Shown piece by piece: positions 35,275-44,181 of a DNA stretch of 64,000 nucleotides. Both the position numbers and the translations under genes were made by a program. Source of the stretch: JAVBUZ01 sp031554725 (GTDB lineage Bacteria; Bacillota; Clostridia; Lachnospirales; Lachnospiraceae); the NCBI GenBank assembly GCA_031554725.1, contig JAVBUZ010000058.1, positions 1-64,000 of the forward strand, in the 5' to 3' direction. Under the pieces are notes generated by a model that was given only the letters and a program-made list of their open reading frames with translations, was not told where the DNA came from and made no database searches. Each line of letters opens with the position of its first letter. The first letter of the stretch is position 1.

Positions 35275-36846
35275 ATGAAAATGATGGAAATATTTGAGAA
35301 GGTGTCTGTTAAATTTGTTTTATTATTTATAATGTTTATTGGATTAATATTTGCATATTGGGCAGGAGTTTATACTCACAACTATCCAATGGATTATTGC
35401 GTTGAGAAAATGGATGGAAATCCAGATTCGATTATTCGAAATATCCTTGCGTTGTGTGTTGCGCTACTAAGAATGTTTTGCCTACAAAAGTTTTTTTTAA
35501 AGGACAGCTTTGAAGAAAATGAAAAGCTTTTAAGAAGTCTTTTCTTGGTAGAATGCATAGTTATAGGCTGCTTACTTTTGCTATGGATTGCCTACAGTCA
35601 TACGGATCTTCAGGCAGATCAGATTCAGGTTTATTGGGCAGCAAATAGCTTTTTAAATGGTGACTATTCGGATATGTTACCTGGGCACTATACCAATATC
35701 TATCCACATCAATATGGACTAACTTTTTTGTATGAAATTATTTTTTCGCTTACCTTTTCTAGAAGCTATAAGATAATACAAATAATTAATGTGGTATGCA
35801 TAGTTTTGATTATTTATTATGGTGACAAGCTGGTAAAAGAAATTTTTGCGAATCAAACGATAGAGTTTTACTATCTGCTTTTGTTACCGGCGTTTCTGCC
35901 ATTATATCTTTATTCCACCTTTGTGTATGGTGATATTTTTGCAACGGCAGCCAGTGTGATCTGTAGCTTTTTGGTTATACGCTGGTGCAAGGAAGAAAAA
36001 AAGAAGTCTGCTTTAGGAATAATCATATGGATGACTTTAGCAGTAACAGCAAGAAGAAATACCTGGGTTATTGTTATTGCTATTATAATGGTACTCGTCA
36101 TACATGCGATAAAAGAAAAAAGGTGGAAATCTGCCCTGGTGGCATTTTTATTAGTGACAATACCGTTTTTATGCATGAGCTTGATTGAGGTCTCTTATGA
36201 AAAACGTTCTGGTATGGAAATAGGTGAGGGTATTCCTTCCATTATGTGGATTGCAATGGGAATGCAGGATACTTGGAATGGACCAGGATTTTATAATGGT
36301 TACAGTAATATTGTGTACACTTGGGATGCTAATATGGATTCTCGGGTATGTAGTGAGATAGGAAAAGAGTACATAAAGGAAAGAGCCAAAGAATTTTCTG
36401 AGGATTTGGGATATGCAAAAAGATTTTTTTGCAATAAGCTACTCTATCAATGGAATGATCATACCTTTAGTAGCTTTATCTTAACAAAATATTTTGATGA
36501 AGAACCAACCGGCTTTGTATATAATGTTTACTATGGGAAGCTACATCTTGCTATAATTGAATTTATGCAAAGATATATTTTTGTGTTATATTTAGGGATG
36601 GCGGCAGGTGCTTTTTATCTGCTATGCCGAAAAACAGACCTATACGTATGCCTGCCTCTAATTGGAATTATTGGCGGCGTGCTGTTTAGTATATTATGGG
36701 AGGCCAAAGGCAGATATGTTTTATCCTATGTGGTACTCATAATTCCGTATGCGGCAGCGGGAATATATGGGGTACAATGGGCAGCGCAAAAAGTGAAAAC
36801 TAAGTGGAGAAAAGCCATTGAAGGGAAAAAGAAAAATCTGGAATAA
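35275..36846 (+). CDS. GT-C-type membrane glycosyltransferase (PMT/GT39-like fold)
   Basis: This 523-residue protein has about eleven membrane segments. The first outside loop carries the acidic motif SHTDLQADQIQVYWAANSFLNGDYS. Next comes IYPHQYGLTFLYEIIFSL, a pattern shared by GT39/GT83-like GT-C transferases in clostridia. FVYGDIFATAASVICSFL and a hydrophilic loop of about 90 residues (near 320-420) follow. ATG 35275 is preceded by a TTG codon and a GGGGG-rich site. It would transfer a sugar from a polyprenyl-phosphate donor outside the membrane. The 3' end overlaps the SGNH hydrolase gene by 29 bases, so these two are coupled. Confidence 0.75.
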   Translation: MKMMEIFEKVSVKFVLLFIMFIGLIFAYWAGVYTHNYPMDYCVEKMDGNPDSIIRNILALCVALLRMFCLQKFFLKDSFEENEKLLRSLFLVECIVIGCLLLLWIAYSHTDLQADQIQVYWAANSFLNGDYSDMLPGHYTNIYPHQYGLTFLYEIIFSLTFSRSYKIIQIINVVCIVLIIYYGDKLVKEIFANQTIEFYYLLLLPAFLPLYLYSTFVYGDIFATAASVICSFLVIRWCKEEKKKSALGIIIWMTLAVTARRNTWVIVIAIIMVLVIHAIKEKRWKSALVAFLLVTIPFLCMSLIEVSYEKRSGMEIGEGIPSIMWIAMGMQDTWNGPGFYNGYSNIVYTWDANMDSRVCSEIGKEYIKERAKEFSEDLGYAKRFFCNKLLYQWNDHTFSSFILTKYFDEEPTGFVYNVYYGKLHLAIIEFMQRYIFVLYLGMAAGAFYLLCRKTDLYVCLPLIGIIGGVLFSILWEAKGRYVLSYVVLIIPYAAAGIYGVQWAAQKVKTKWRKAIEGKKKNLE

Positions 36847-37693
36847 AAATTATATATATTGGTTCATAGGTCTAGTGCTTTTGGCTGGCGTTGCTTATTG
36901 GATTTTTTCGCCAACAAGTAAGGGGGGAAAAGAGTATTCCATAGTAGTCCTAGGTGATAGTGTGATAGGAAATGTATGGTCTTATCCAAGTGTGACAGAG
37001 GTGATGGAGGAACGTTTGGAAACGTCTGTTTTTAATGGTGGATTGGGTGGAACAACTATGAACAATAGTAATCCATCAAGGCGACCTTCAAAAGTTGGGG
37101 CGAATATATCTATGTATGAATTAGCGCAGGCAATATGTAACGGAGATTGGGGTGGTCAAAAAGCAGCCATCGCATATGCGGACAATTATCGTGAAACCAA
37201 TACACAGGTGCTCAATTATTTTAAAGAACGGTTAGAAAATTTGTCTCAAATTTACTTTGACTCGGTGGAGATACTTATTATTGAGCACGGGACAAATGAT
37301 TATAATAAAGGAACGCTGCTAGAGAATGCGAATGACCCCTATGATAGTCAGACCTTTGGCGGAGCGCTGAGAAGTAGCTTAAGACTTTTGCAAGAGTCTT
37401 ACCCCCAGATGAGAATTATACTTGTAACGCCAGCTTATTGCGAATTAGGTGAAAATGGAATTAATAAGTGCTATAATAAGGATTACGGCGGTGGAGTTAT
37501 GGATGACTATGTGAATCTAGAAAAGCAGATTGCACAGGAATTTAATATAGAGCTTATTGATGTATATCATGAATCAGGAATTTGGGAGGATACAGCAGAG
37601 CTTTATTTAGAAGATAGACTACATCCTAGTGTAGAAGGAAGGATTTTGTTAGGAAACTTTATTTCTGACTATATCCTTGAAAATAGCTATTAG
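36818..37693 (+). CDS. Membrane-anchored SGNH/GDSL hydrolase
   Basis: This 291-residue protein has one N-terminal transmembrane segment (about 12-30) and an outside SGNH esterase domain. Block I is VLGDSV (catalytic Ser). NGGLGGTT gives the oxyanion Gly, EHGTNDYNKG is block III with its Asn, and EDRLHPSVEG is block V with the catalytic Asp and His. The complete set argues for activity. The start is a TTG inside the previous gene, with GGAG eight bases upstream. With the acyltransferase-3 gene at 38.7 kb it probably edits O-acetyl groups on the glycan. Confidence 0.85.
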   Translation: MKGKRKIWNKNYIYWFIGLVLLAGVAYWIFSPTSKGGKEYSIVVLGDSVIGNVWSYPSVTEVMEERLETSVFNGGLGGTTMNNSNPSRRPSKVGANISMYELAQAICNGDWGGQKAAIAYADNYRETNTQVLNYFKERLENLSQIYFDSVEILIIEHGTNDYNKGTLLENANDPYDSQTFGGALRSSLRLLQESYPQMRIILVTPAYCELGENGINKCYNKDYGGGVMDDYVNLEKQIAQEFNIELIDVYHESGIWEDTAELYLEDRLHPSVEGRILLGNFISDYILENSY

Positions 37694-37718
37694 AAGAAAT
37701 GCAAGAAAAGGAGAACAT

Positions 37719-38666
37719 ATGCCACTATTATCAATCATATTGCCTTCTTACAATGAAGAGCAAAATATAGCAAATACGGCGTCTGTTTTGTCGGATTTTC
37801 TGGAAAAAGAAAAGATAGAATATGAGCTTATATTTATAAGTGATGGCTCTAAAGACAATACTTATAGTGAAATACTAGCAGCAGCAGAGAAAAACGCTTG
37901 CGTTAAGGGTGCGCAGTTTAGTAGAAATTTTGGAAAAGAAGCAAGTATTTTTGCAGGCTTGCAATTGGCATGCGGGGATGCATGTATTGTAATGGATTGC
38001 GATCTTCAACATCCGCCAGGGGTGATTCCAAGGATGTGGGAACTATGGAAGGAAGGATACGAAGTAGTAGAGGGCATCAAGTCCAGCAGAGGAAAAGAAA
38101 GTCTAGGCTATAAGCTTTCAGCAGGACTTTTCTATAAGATTATGAGTAAATTAATGAAAATGGATATGAATGCCTCTTCGGATTATAAGCTTTTAGATAG
38201 AAAGGTGGTCGATGTTCTTCTAGGGCTTACTGAAAAGAACACGTTTTTTAGAGCCCTTACTTTTTGGGCGGGTTTTAAAACCACAGCAGTAGAATATGAA
38301 GTGCAGGAACGAAAATATGGGCAAAGCAAGTGGTCTGTGTTTAGCTTGATGAAATATGCAATTTCCAATGCAACATCTTTTAGCACTTTGCCACTACAGC
38401 TAATAACAGTTATGGGAATGATTTCTATACTTTTTAGCGGAATATTAGCAATACAGACGTTTATTAAATACTTAATGGGAACTGCGGTAGAAGGATTTAC
38501 TACAGTTATTTTGTTGATTTTGATTATTGGCGGATTTATAATGCTAAGCTTAGGAATTATTGGGCATTATATTGCAAGAATATATGAGGAAGTAAAGGGT
38601 AGACCTAAGTATATTATTAGTGCTGTGACTGAAAATGTTCAAGGAAACATTAAAGGAAAGGCCTAA
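37719..38666 (+). CDS. GtrB-like polyprenyl-phosphate glycosyltransferase (GT2)
   Basis: This is a 315-residue GT2 enzyme with SIILPSYNEEQNIA, FISDGSKDNT, FSRNFGKEASIFAG, the metal motif DCDLQHPP and the acceptor-side NASSDYKLLDRK. It carries two C-terminal transmembrane segments (about 228-255 and 265-290) and a tail ending in GRPKYIIS. It matches the GtrB/DPM1 architecture of the gene at 11.6 kb and would load a sugar onto undecaprenyl phosphate. I chose ATG 37719 because AAAAGGAG lies upstream; an in-frame ATG at 37677 would overlap the SGNH gene. Confidence 0.9.
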   Translation: MPLLSIILPSYNEEQNIANTASVLSDFLEKEKIEYELIFISDGSKDNTYSEILAAAEKNACVKGAQFSRNFGKEASIFAGLQLACGDACIVMDCDLQHPPGVIPRMWELWKEGYEVVEGIKSSRGKESLGYKLSAGLFYKIMSKLMKMDMNASSDYKLLDRKVVDVLLGLTEKNTFFRALTFWAGFKTTAVEYEVQERKYGQSKWSVFSLMKYAISNATSFSTLPLQLITVMGMISILFSGILAIQTFIKYLMGTAVEGFTTVILLILIIGGFIMLSLGIIGHYIARIYEEVKGRPKYIISAVTENVQGNIKGKA

Positions 38667-38687
38667 AGAATATCTGAAAGGAGCACC

Positions 38688-39809
38688 ATGACAGAGATTA
38701 AGATACAGACACAGAAGAAAAGAATGGCTAATATCGAGCTACTACGTATACTTGCGATGATGATGGTGGTGATGCTACACTTTTTATCGAAAGGTAATGT
38801 GTTACCTAAACTCACATCAAGTATGGATGCAAATGGTGTTTTGGCGTGGGTCTTAGAAAGCTTATCCATAGTTGCTGTAAATGTTTATATGATAATCAGT
38901 GGCTATTTTTTGGTACAATCAAAGTTTCACTTTCACAGATTAATTGAATTGATATTGCAGGTTTTATTTTATAGCTTGTTAGTTCCAATATGCCTTATAA
39001 GCTTGGGAATTTTATCGCTTCAAGATATTACGACATATCAAATATTACATTATATCTTTCCAACCCAGATGCTACACTACTGGTTTGTGACAGCATATGT
39101 GCTGATGTACTTATTTTCTCCAGTTTTAGGAACGGCAGTTAAAAGCATGAGTCAAAAGCAGCTTCAAGTAACGCTGGCCTTATTGCTTGTTGTTCTATCC
39201 GTGAGTAAGTCGATATTGCCAGTAAAGCTAGAAATGGATAATTTGGGCTACGATGCTATCTGGTTTATGTGCGTATATTTAATCGCAGCATATATTCGTT
39301 TGTATGGCATTGCTTTTTTTAAGAATGGTGGTATTAGTGCAATCACATATTTTATGGGATGCATAGGAATGTTTGGTATTGCATTTTTGATTAGGGTAGT
39401 ATATTTAAAAACGGGAGCACTAGAATACTTTATAGGTGCCTCTTATGGCTATAATCACGTGTTAAACTTACTTGCAGCAGTTGCGCTATTTTATGCATTT
39501 TATTATATGAAAATACCAGAGGGAAGAGTCGCTAATCTTATCTGTAAGATATCAAAGCATACCTTTGGAGTCTATCTATTACATGAACAGATAGAAGTTA
39601 GATATCTTTGGCCGAAATGGGTAGGTGCAGGGCAGATACAAAACTCGGTTCTTTTTGTGCTTCATGCAATTGGATGTGTGGTTCTCGTATTTGCAGTGGG
39701 AACATTGATTGATATGGTTAGAGGACTTTTATTTAAAGGGGTAGGGCATGTATTTGCAAAAGGAAAAATTGCAAAACTAATTCATAAAATAGACGATGTA
39801 TTCAGGTAA
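38688..39809 (+). CDS. Acyltransferase-3 family membrane protein (OafA-like)
   Basis: This 373-residue protein has about ten membrane segments. The family start motif NIELLRILAMMMVVMLHFLSKG carries the conserved Arg and His. MIISGYFLVQSKFHFHRLIEL follows, and near the end KHTFGVYLLHEQIEVRYL. Acyltransferase-3 proteins move acetyl or similar groups to sugars on the outer face of the membrane. The match to the SGNH hydrolase two genes upstream is typical of O-acetylation modules. Which residue of the glycan is modified cannot be seen. Confidence 0.9.
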   Translation: MTEIKIQTQKKRMANIELLRILAMMMVVMLHFLSKGNVLPKLTSSMDANGVLAWVLESLSIVAVNVYMIISGYFLVQSKFHFHRLIELILQVLFYSLLVPICLISLGILSLQDITTYQILHYIFPTQMLHYWFVTAYVLMYLFSPVLGTAVKSMSQKQLQVTLALLLVVLSVSKSILPVKLEMDNLGYDAIWFMCVYLIAAYIRLYGIAFFKNGGISAITYFMGCIGMFGIAFLIRVVYLKTGALEYFIGASYGYNHVLNLLAAVALFYAFYYMKIPEGRVANLICKISKHTFGVYLLHEQIEVRYLWPKWVGAGQIQNSVLFVLHAIGCVVLVFAVGTLIDMVRGLLFKGVGHVFAKGKIAKLIHKIDDVFR

Positions 39810-39839
39810 ATGAAGTAATCCAAATTGAGGAAGTAAATT

Positions 39840-41669
39840 ATGAAAGTATGGAAAAATAAAGGGCTCTATGAAAAGCTTGCAACAATACTGTTTCCGATAT
39901 TGCTTTTTTTATATCCCTTAAGACATATATGTTATGGTGCTGAGTGGTGGGATACCGGATATAACTATGGGAATTTTGTTTTTATAGATAAAATGGATTC
40001 CATGTGGATTTTTAGCACGTATCTGGCAAATGTCATTGGGAACTTGATGACGAAAATGCCCTTTGGGAAATATATGCTAGGCATGAACTTTTATACGGGT
40101 ATGGTGGTAAGTGTACTAGCGTTAAGTGGCTATTTCTTTTTTACAAAAAAGGTTAAAATGCCTGCAATAATTGCATTTGCTGGCGAGATTATTGGGATAG
40201 GACTTTGCTGGTGTCCAACAGCACTTTTATACAATTATCTCACCTATCTGCTGATGCTTTTGGGGGTAATTTTTCTGTATTTAGCACTTACAGAAGAGAA
40301 AAAGAAATTATTTATAGTGGCAGGAATCTGTTTAGGGATAAACATATTTGTGCGTTTCCCTAATATGGCAGAAATGGCTTTAATTGTGGCGGTATGGGCC
40401 TACGCTATGATTCAAAAGAAGCCCTTTAAGCAGGTGGCTATTCAGACAGGACTTTGCCTTGTAGGGTATTTAGCTGGAGCACTAGGAGTTTTGGGATATA
40501 TCTGTGTACGATACGGATTCACCACCTATATAGATGCAATACAAAGATTATTTGGAATGACTAGTGATGCTACAGACTATACCATCAGGTCGATGGTTGA
40601 GTATCAATTAAGAAATTATTGGCAAAATATGATTTGGCTTGGATACATCCTTCCTTTTGTCCTTTTAGGGGTGATAGGATTTATGATTTTGCCAAAGAAG
40701 ATGATAAAAATAAAGCAAGTTGGATTTGTAGCAGGAATGCTTTGCGTGTTCTATTGGCTGATGAATCAAAATATGTTTAACATGAAATATAGTACCAAGT
40801 TATCGGTATTTCAATGGGCAATATTTTTGCTCACCTTTTCTATTCTTATTGGAATTTATACTATTTTTAATAAAAGTACATCAAATGAAGACAAGCTCTT
40901 GTGTGGTCTGGCGATTATTATTGCGGTAATAACACCACTTGGAAGTAATAATCATTTATATTCCAGTATGAATAATCTCTTTTTTTGCGCGCCAGTTATT
41001 TTGTGGATGCTATGGAAAACATTTAAAAAATTAGTGGCAGTAAAAGAAATTCAAATAGGAGAAAAGAAACTTCATTTATATTCGTATCCAATTAAGGCAA
41101 CATTAGCAATGATTATAGGTATGCTACTGGTTCAGAGTATTGGTTTTGGCTTTGGTTATGTATTTTCAGAAAGTGATGGAGGCGAAAATCTTCACACAAA
41201 GATAGAAAATAGTGATATACTTAAAGGCATGTATACAGATGATTTTAGAGCGGAGCAGCTGGAGTCCTTGACGGTGTTTACCAAAGAAAATCAGCTAACA
41301 GGGAAAGAAGTTATTTTATATGGTGAAATACCATCCCTATCATACTATTTGGAAATGCCCTTTGCGATTAGCGCATGGCCTGATTTACGATCCTACACTT
41401 ATGAGGTAATGGAGTCGGATTTGGAAAATGTTAAGAAGCAAGTTCAAGCGGGAGGCCAGCTACCAGCAATTCTATTCGAGGCAAGCTATGGTAACTTTTT
41501 TGTAGGTGGCAGAGAAGTGCTGGAAGAGAAGCAACTAGAAGAGAGTAAAATAATCAAGATAGAAGAAGACAAAAAATTCAAATTACTTATGGAGTTTGCA
41601 TTGGAATATAACTATGAATTAAAGTTTTCCAATGAAAAATTTACGCTTTTTATGGTAAATGATAAGTAG
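39840..41669 (+). CDS. Large GT-C-like polytopic membrane protein
   Basis: This 609-residue protein has about twelve membrane segments. The first outside loop carries GAEWWDTGYNYGNF, an acidic motif in the position of GT-C catalytic residues. Next come a loop with GMTSDATDYTIRSMVEYQLRNYWQ and a C-terminal soluble part (about 450-609) with EVILYGEIPSLSYYLEMPFAIS. The overall layout is that of lipid-sugar-dependent glycosyltransferases, but no named family was recognised. It stands 30 bases after the acyltransferase gene and 13 bases before wecE. Confidence 0.68.
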   Translation: MKVWKNKGLYEKLATILFPILLFLYPLRHICYGAEWWDTGYNYGNFVFIDKMDSMWIFSTYLANVIGNLMTKMPFGKYMLGMNFYTGMVVSVLALSGYFFFTKKVKMPAIIAFAGEIIGIGLCWCPTALLYNYLTYLLMLLGVIFLYLALTEEKKKLFIVAGICLGINIFVRFPNMAEMALIVAVWAYAMIQKKPFKQVAIQTGLCLVGYLAGALGVLGYICVRYGFTTYIDAIQRLFGMTSDATDYTIRSMVEYQLRNYWQNMIWLGYILPFVLLGVIGFMILPKKMIKIKQVGFVAGMLCVFYWLMNQNMFNMKYSTKLSVFQWAIFLLTFSILIGIYTIFNKSTSNEDKLLCGLAIIIAVITPLGSNNHLYSSMNNLFFCAPVILWMLWKTFKKLVAVKEIQIGEKKLHLYSYPIKATLAMIIGMLLVQSIGFGFGYVFSESDGGENLHTKIENSDILKGMYTDDFRAEQLESLTVFTKENQLTGKEVILYGEIPSLSYYLEMPFAISAWPDLRSYTYEVMESDLENVKKQVQAGGQLPAILFEASYGNFFVGGREVLEEKQLEESKIIKIEEDKKFKLLMEFALEYNYELKFSNEKFTLFMVNDK

Positions 41670-41682
41670 GAAGTGAGGCAAC

Positions 41683-42810
41683 ATGATTAACTTTAATGTA
41701 CCACCATGTACGGGAAAAGAATTGGATTATATCAAGCAGGCTGTAAAAAATCATAAAATTTGCGGCGATGGGGAGTTTACACATAAATGTAATGCTTGGT
41801 TGGAAGACAGAACCGAGTCAAAGAAATGTTTGCTGACAACCTCTTGCACTCATGCATTAGAAATGGCGGCGCTACTAGCGGATATAAAGGAAGGCGACGA
41901 AGTAATTATGCCTGCATTTACCTTTGTTTCTACAGCAGATGCTTTTGTTTTACGTGGAGCCAAGGTGGTGTTTGTTGATATTAGACCAGATACAATGAAT
42001 ATTGACGAAAACTTAATTGAGGCAGCAATTACGGAAAAAACAAGAGCAATTGTTCCAGTTCATTACGCAGGGGTATCTTGTGAGATGGATAAAATTATGG
42101 ACATTGCTTCAAGACATAATCTTTATGTAATTGAAGATGCAGCACAAGGCATCTTATCCACCTATAAAGGAAAAGCTTTAGGGGCGATTGGCGATTTTGG
42201 ATGCTTAAGCTTTCATGAGACTAAAAACTATAGCATGGGTGAAGGCGGAGCTTTAATGATTCAGCATGAAAAAGATATTGAAGATGCTGAGATTATTAGA
42301 GAAAAGGGAACCAATAGAAGTAAGTTTTATAGAGGTCAAATTGATAAATACACTTGGGTAAACTATGGTTCGTCTTATTTGCCAAGTGATATGAATGCTG
42401 CTTATTTATATGCGCAGTTAGAAATGGCAGATGAAATAAATGATATGAGACTGGAATGCTGGAATCGTTACTATGAGAACTTAAAGCCTCTTGCAGCAAG
42501 TGGAAAGATAGAGTTACCTGTAGTTCCTGAAGGATGTGTGCATAATGCGCATATGTTTTATATTAAAGCCAAGGATGTTGAAGAAAGAACCGCTTTAATT
42601 TCATTCTTAAAAGAAAATGAGATTATGTCGGTCTTCCATTATATTCCATTACACACAGCACCAGCAGGCTTAAAATTTGGAAGATTTCATGGAGAAGATA
42701 AATATACCACCAAGGAAAGTGAAAGACTAAGCAGACTTCCGATGTATTATGGCTTAACAGTAGAGTTGGTAGACCAGATATGCGATAAAGTTAAGGAGTT
42801 CTATTTGTAA
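41683..42810 (+). CDS. wecE: dTDP-4-amino-4,6-dideoxygalactose transaminase
   Basis: This 375-residue PLP enzyme of the DegT/DnrJ/EryC1 group converts dTDP-4-keto-6-deoxyglucose to dTDP-Fuc4N with glutamate. Diagnostic strings are MINFNVPPCTGKELDYI, GDGEFT, LTTSCTHALEMA, PAFTFVSTADAFVLRGA, EDAAQG and the PLP lysine Lys181 in SFHETKNYSMGEGG. The lysine number agrees with the Enterobacteria enzyme. The precursor genes rmlA and rmlB are not in the window. No acetyltransferase (WecD) is adjacent, although the GNAT gene at 56.6 kb could serve. Confidence 0.92.
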   Translation: MINFNVPPCTGKELDYIKQAVKNHKICGDGEFTHKCNAWLEDRTESKKCLLTTSCTHALEMAALLADIKEGDEVIMPAFTFVSTADAFVLRGAKVVFVDIRPDTMNIDENLIEAAITEKTRAIVPVHYAGVSCEMDKIMDIASRHNLYVIEDAAQGILSTYKGKALGAIGDFGCLSFHETKNYSMGEGGALMIQHEKDIEDAEIIREKGTNRSKFYRGQIDKYTWVNYGSSYLPSDMNAAYLYAQLEMADEINDMRLECWNRYYENLKPLAASGKIELPVVPEGCVHNAHMFYIKAKDVEERTALISFLKENEIMSVFHYIPLHTAPAGLKFGRFHGEDKYTTKESERLSRLPMYYGLTVELVDQICDKVKEFYL

Positions 42811-44181
42811 TTGAAAACACTAAAACGGCATTTGATGAAAACAACATATTCGCTTGTTTTGCTTTTGATGAGCGGGCAAATATTGCTCGGATTCATTTGG
42901 CTGTGTACAAATCTGTCTGGATATCCTTTGTTTGCAGAAAGTATAGAATTTTTTGACATCAGCAACACATGGATATTGGATGAGTATGTAGGAATTGGGT
43001 ATCCATTTATTTTGTGGATTATGGGCGGAATAGAAAGCTTTATGGGTATTCCATATCAGATACCTATTTATATCCTACAGATAGTTCTTGCTTTTTTTAT
43101 TGGTAGATATTTTCTTATCAAAAGCAAGGTTGTAGACGGTGAGCATAAAGAAATAGCGGCGTGCTTTGGGTCCTTGTATATCCTAACAGTGCCGATGATA
43201 CTACAGTGTCATATGGCTGTTTTAGCATATTCTATTTCTTTTTCATTACTCCTACTTTTACTTGGTGAGTGTATCTATGTAATAAATAGTACAGATATCT
43301 CACTCAGAAAGAGTTGGGTTAAGATATGTGTGACTTGGTTTATCATGACGATGTTTATTCCAGAGTATGCTTGGTTTGGAGGATTACTAACGGCGATAAC
43401 ACTTTGTATGGTGGTAAGAAAAAGAAAAAATAGCTTATTGTATCTTGCACTTGCATTTATAATTACGATTTTGAGCGTTGTGGGGATTAGCGCCCTTGCT
43501 CAAGAGAAGGGGAGTAGAGACAGAATCCCTAAGTCTATTGAGGCGACTTTACTAAGACGTATTGCATGGCCGAATTTTGCAAAGAATAGCTATTTTTGGG
43601 GCGAGAATATTAAAAGTGTGATAGATGATAATAAGCTTGCAGAGATTTCTACAGAACCGGAAAATGTACTATATGTACTAGGAGCTTCGTTAGAAGAAAA
43701 ATACGGAAAGAAGGAAGCGAGTATCCTTTATTGGCATATGATAGAGACATCTTTTGAGATGCGAACAAAGGAAATTGCAAAATCGATAGGAAGTGATTTT
43801 GCTTCGTACATTTGCCCACAAGTGGCGGTGCAATGTCAATTATCAGGTAGTGGTGTTTCTTATACGGGGTGGAATTATGCCCAGATGCATGAGAAAGCAC
43901 CTGTTCTTACAAAATATTATATGCAGTACGCATTAAAGAGCTGGAATGTTGAAATGGTATTGGCTCTATTACTGATTTTAGGCAGTGGGATAAGAAAAAG
44001 GCGCGTATACATAGAAAGCTTGCTGTTACCGATATTGACTGGCGCGAGCATGATACTTTGGTATACGATGGAGGGCGCTGGTATACAGGACTATAAAAAG
44101 GTGATGCTTGTAAGTGCGATTTGGGCAATCGTTATTATAAAGGGTATAAGCGCAGGGAGAACAGTATATGAAGAAAACTAG
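42811..44181 (+). CDS. GT-C-like polytopic membrane protein
   Basis: This 456-residue protein has about ten membrane segments. TTG 42811 follows the wecE stop directly, with AAGGAG 12 bases upstream; ATG 42835 is an alternative. The first outside loop contains SIEFFDISNTWILDEYVGIGYPFILWIMGG, a compact GT-C-like acidic loop. A hydrophilic loop with a Lys/Glu-rich stretch near residues 265-345 faces outside. No family assignment is made. It overlaps the next gene by 14 bases, so three membrane-protein genes in a row (42.8, 44.2 and 45.8 kb) are probably co-translated. Confidence 0.65.
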   Translation: MKTLKRHLMKTTYSLVLLLMSGQILLGFIWLCTNLSGYPLFAESIEFFDISNTWILDEYVGIGYPFILWIMGGIESFMGIPYQIPIYILQIVLAFFIGRYFLIKSKVVDGEHKEIAACFGSLYILTVPMILQCHMAVLAYSISFSLLLLLLGECIYVINSTDISLRKSWVKICVTWFIMTMFIPEYAWFGGLLTAITLCMVVRKRKNSLLYLALAFIITILSVVGISALAQEKGSRDRIPKSIEATLLRRIAWPNFAKNSYFWGENIKSVIDDNKLAEISTEPENVLYVLGASLEEKYGKKEASILYWHMIETSFEMRTKEIAKSIGSDFASYICPQVAVQCQLSGSGVSYTGWNYAQMHEKAPVLTKYYMQYALKSWNVEMVLALLLILGSGIRKRRVYIESLLLPILTGASMILWYTMEGAGIQDYKKVMLVSAIWAIVIIKGISAGRTVYEEN

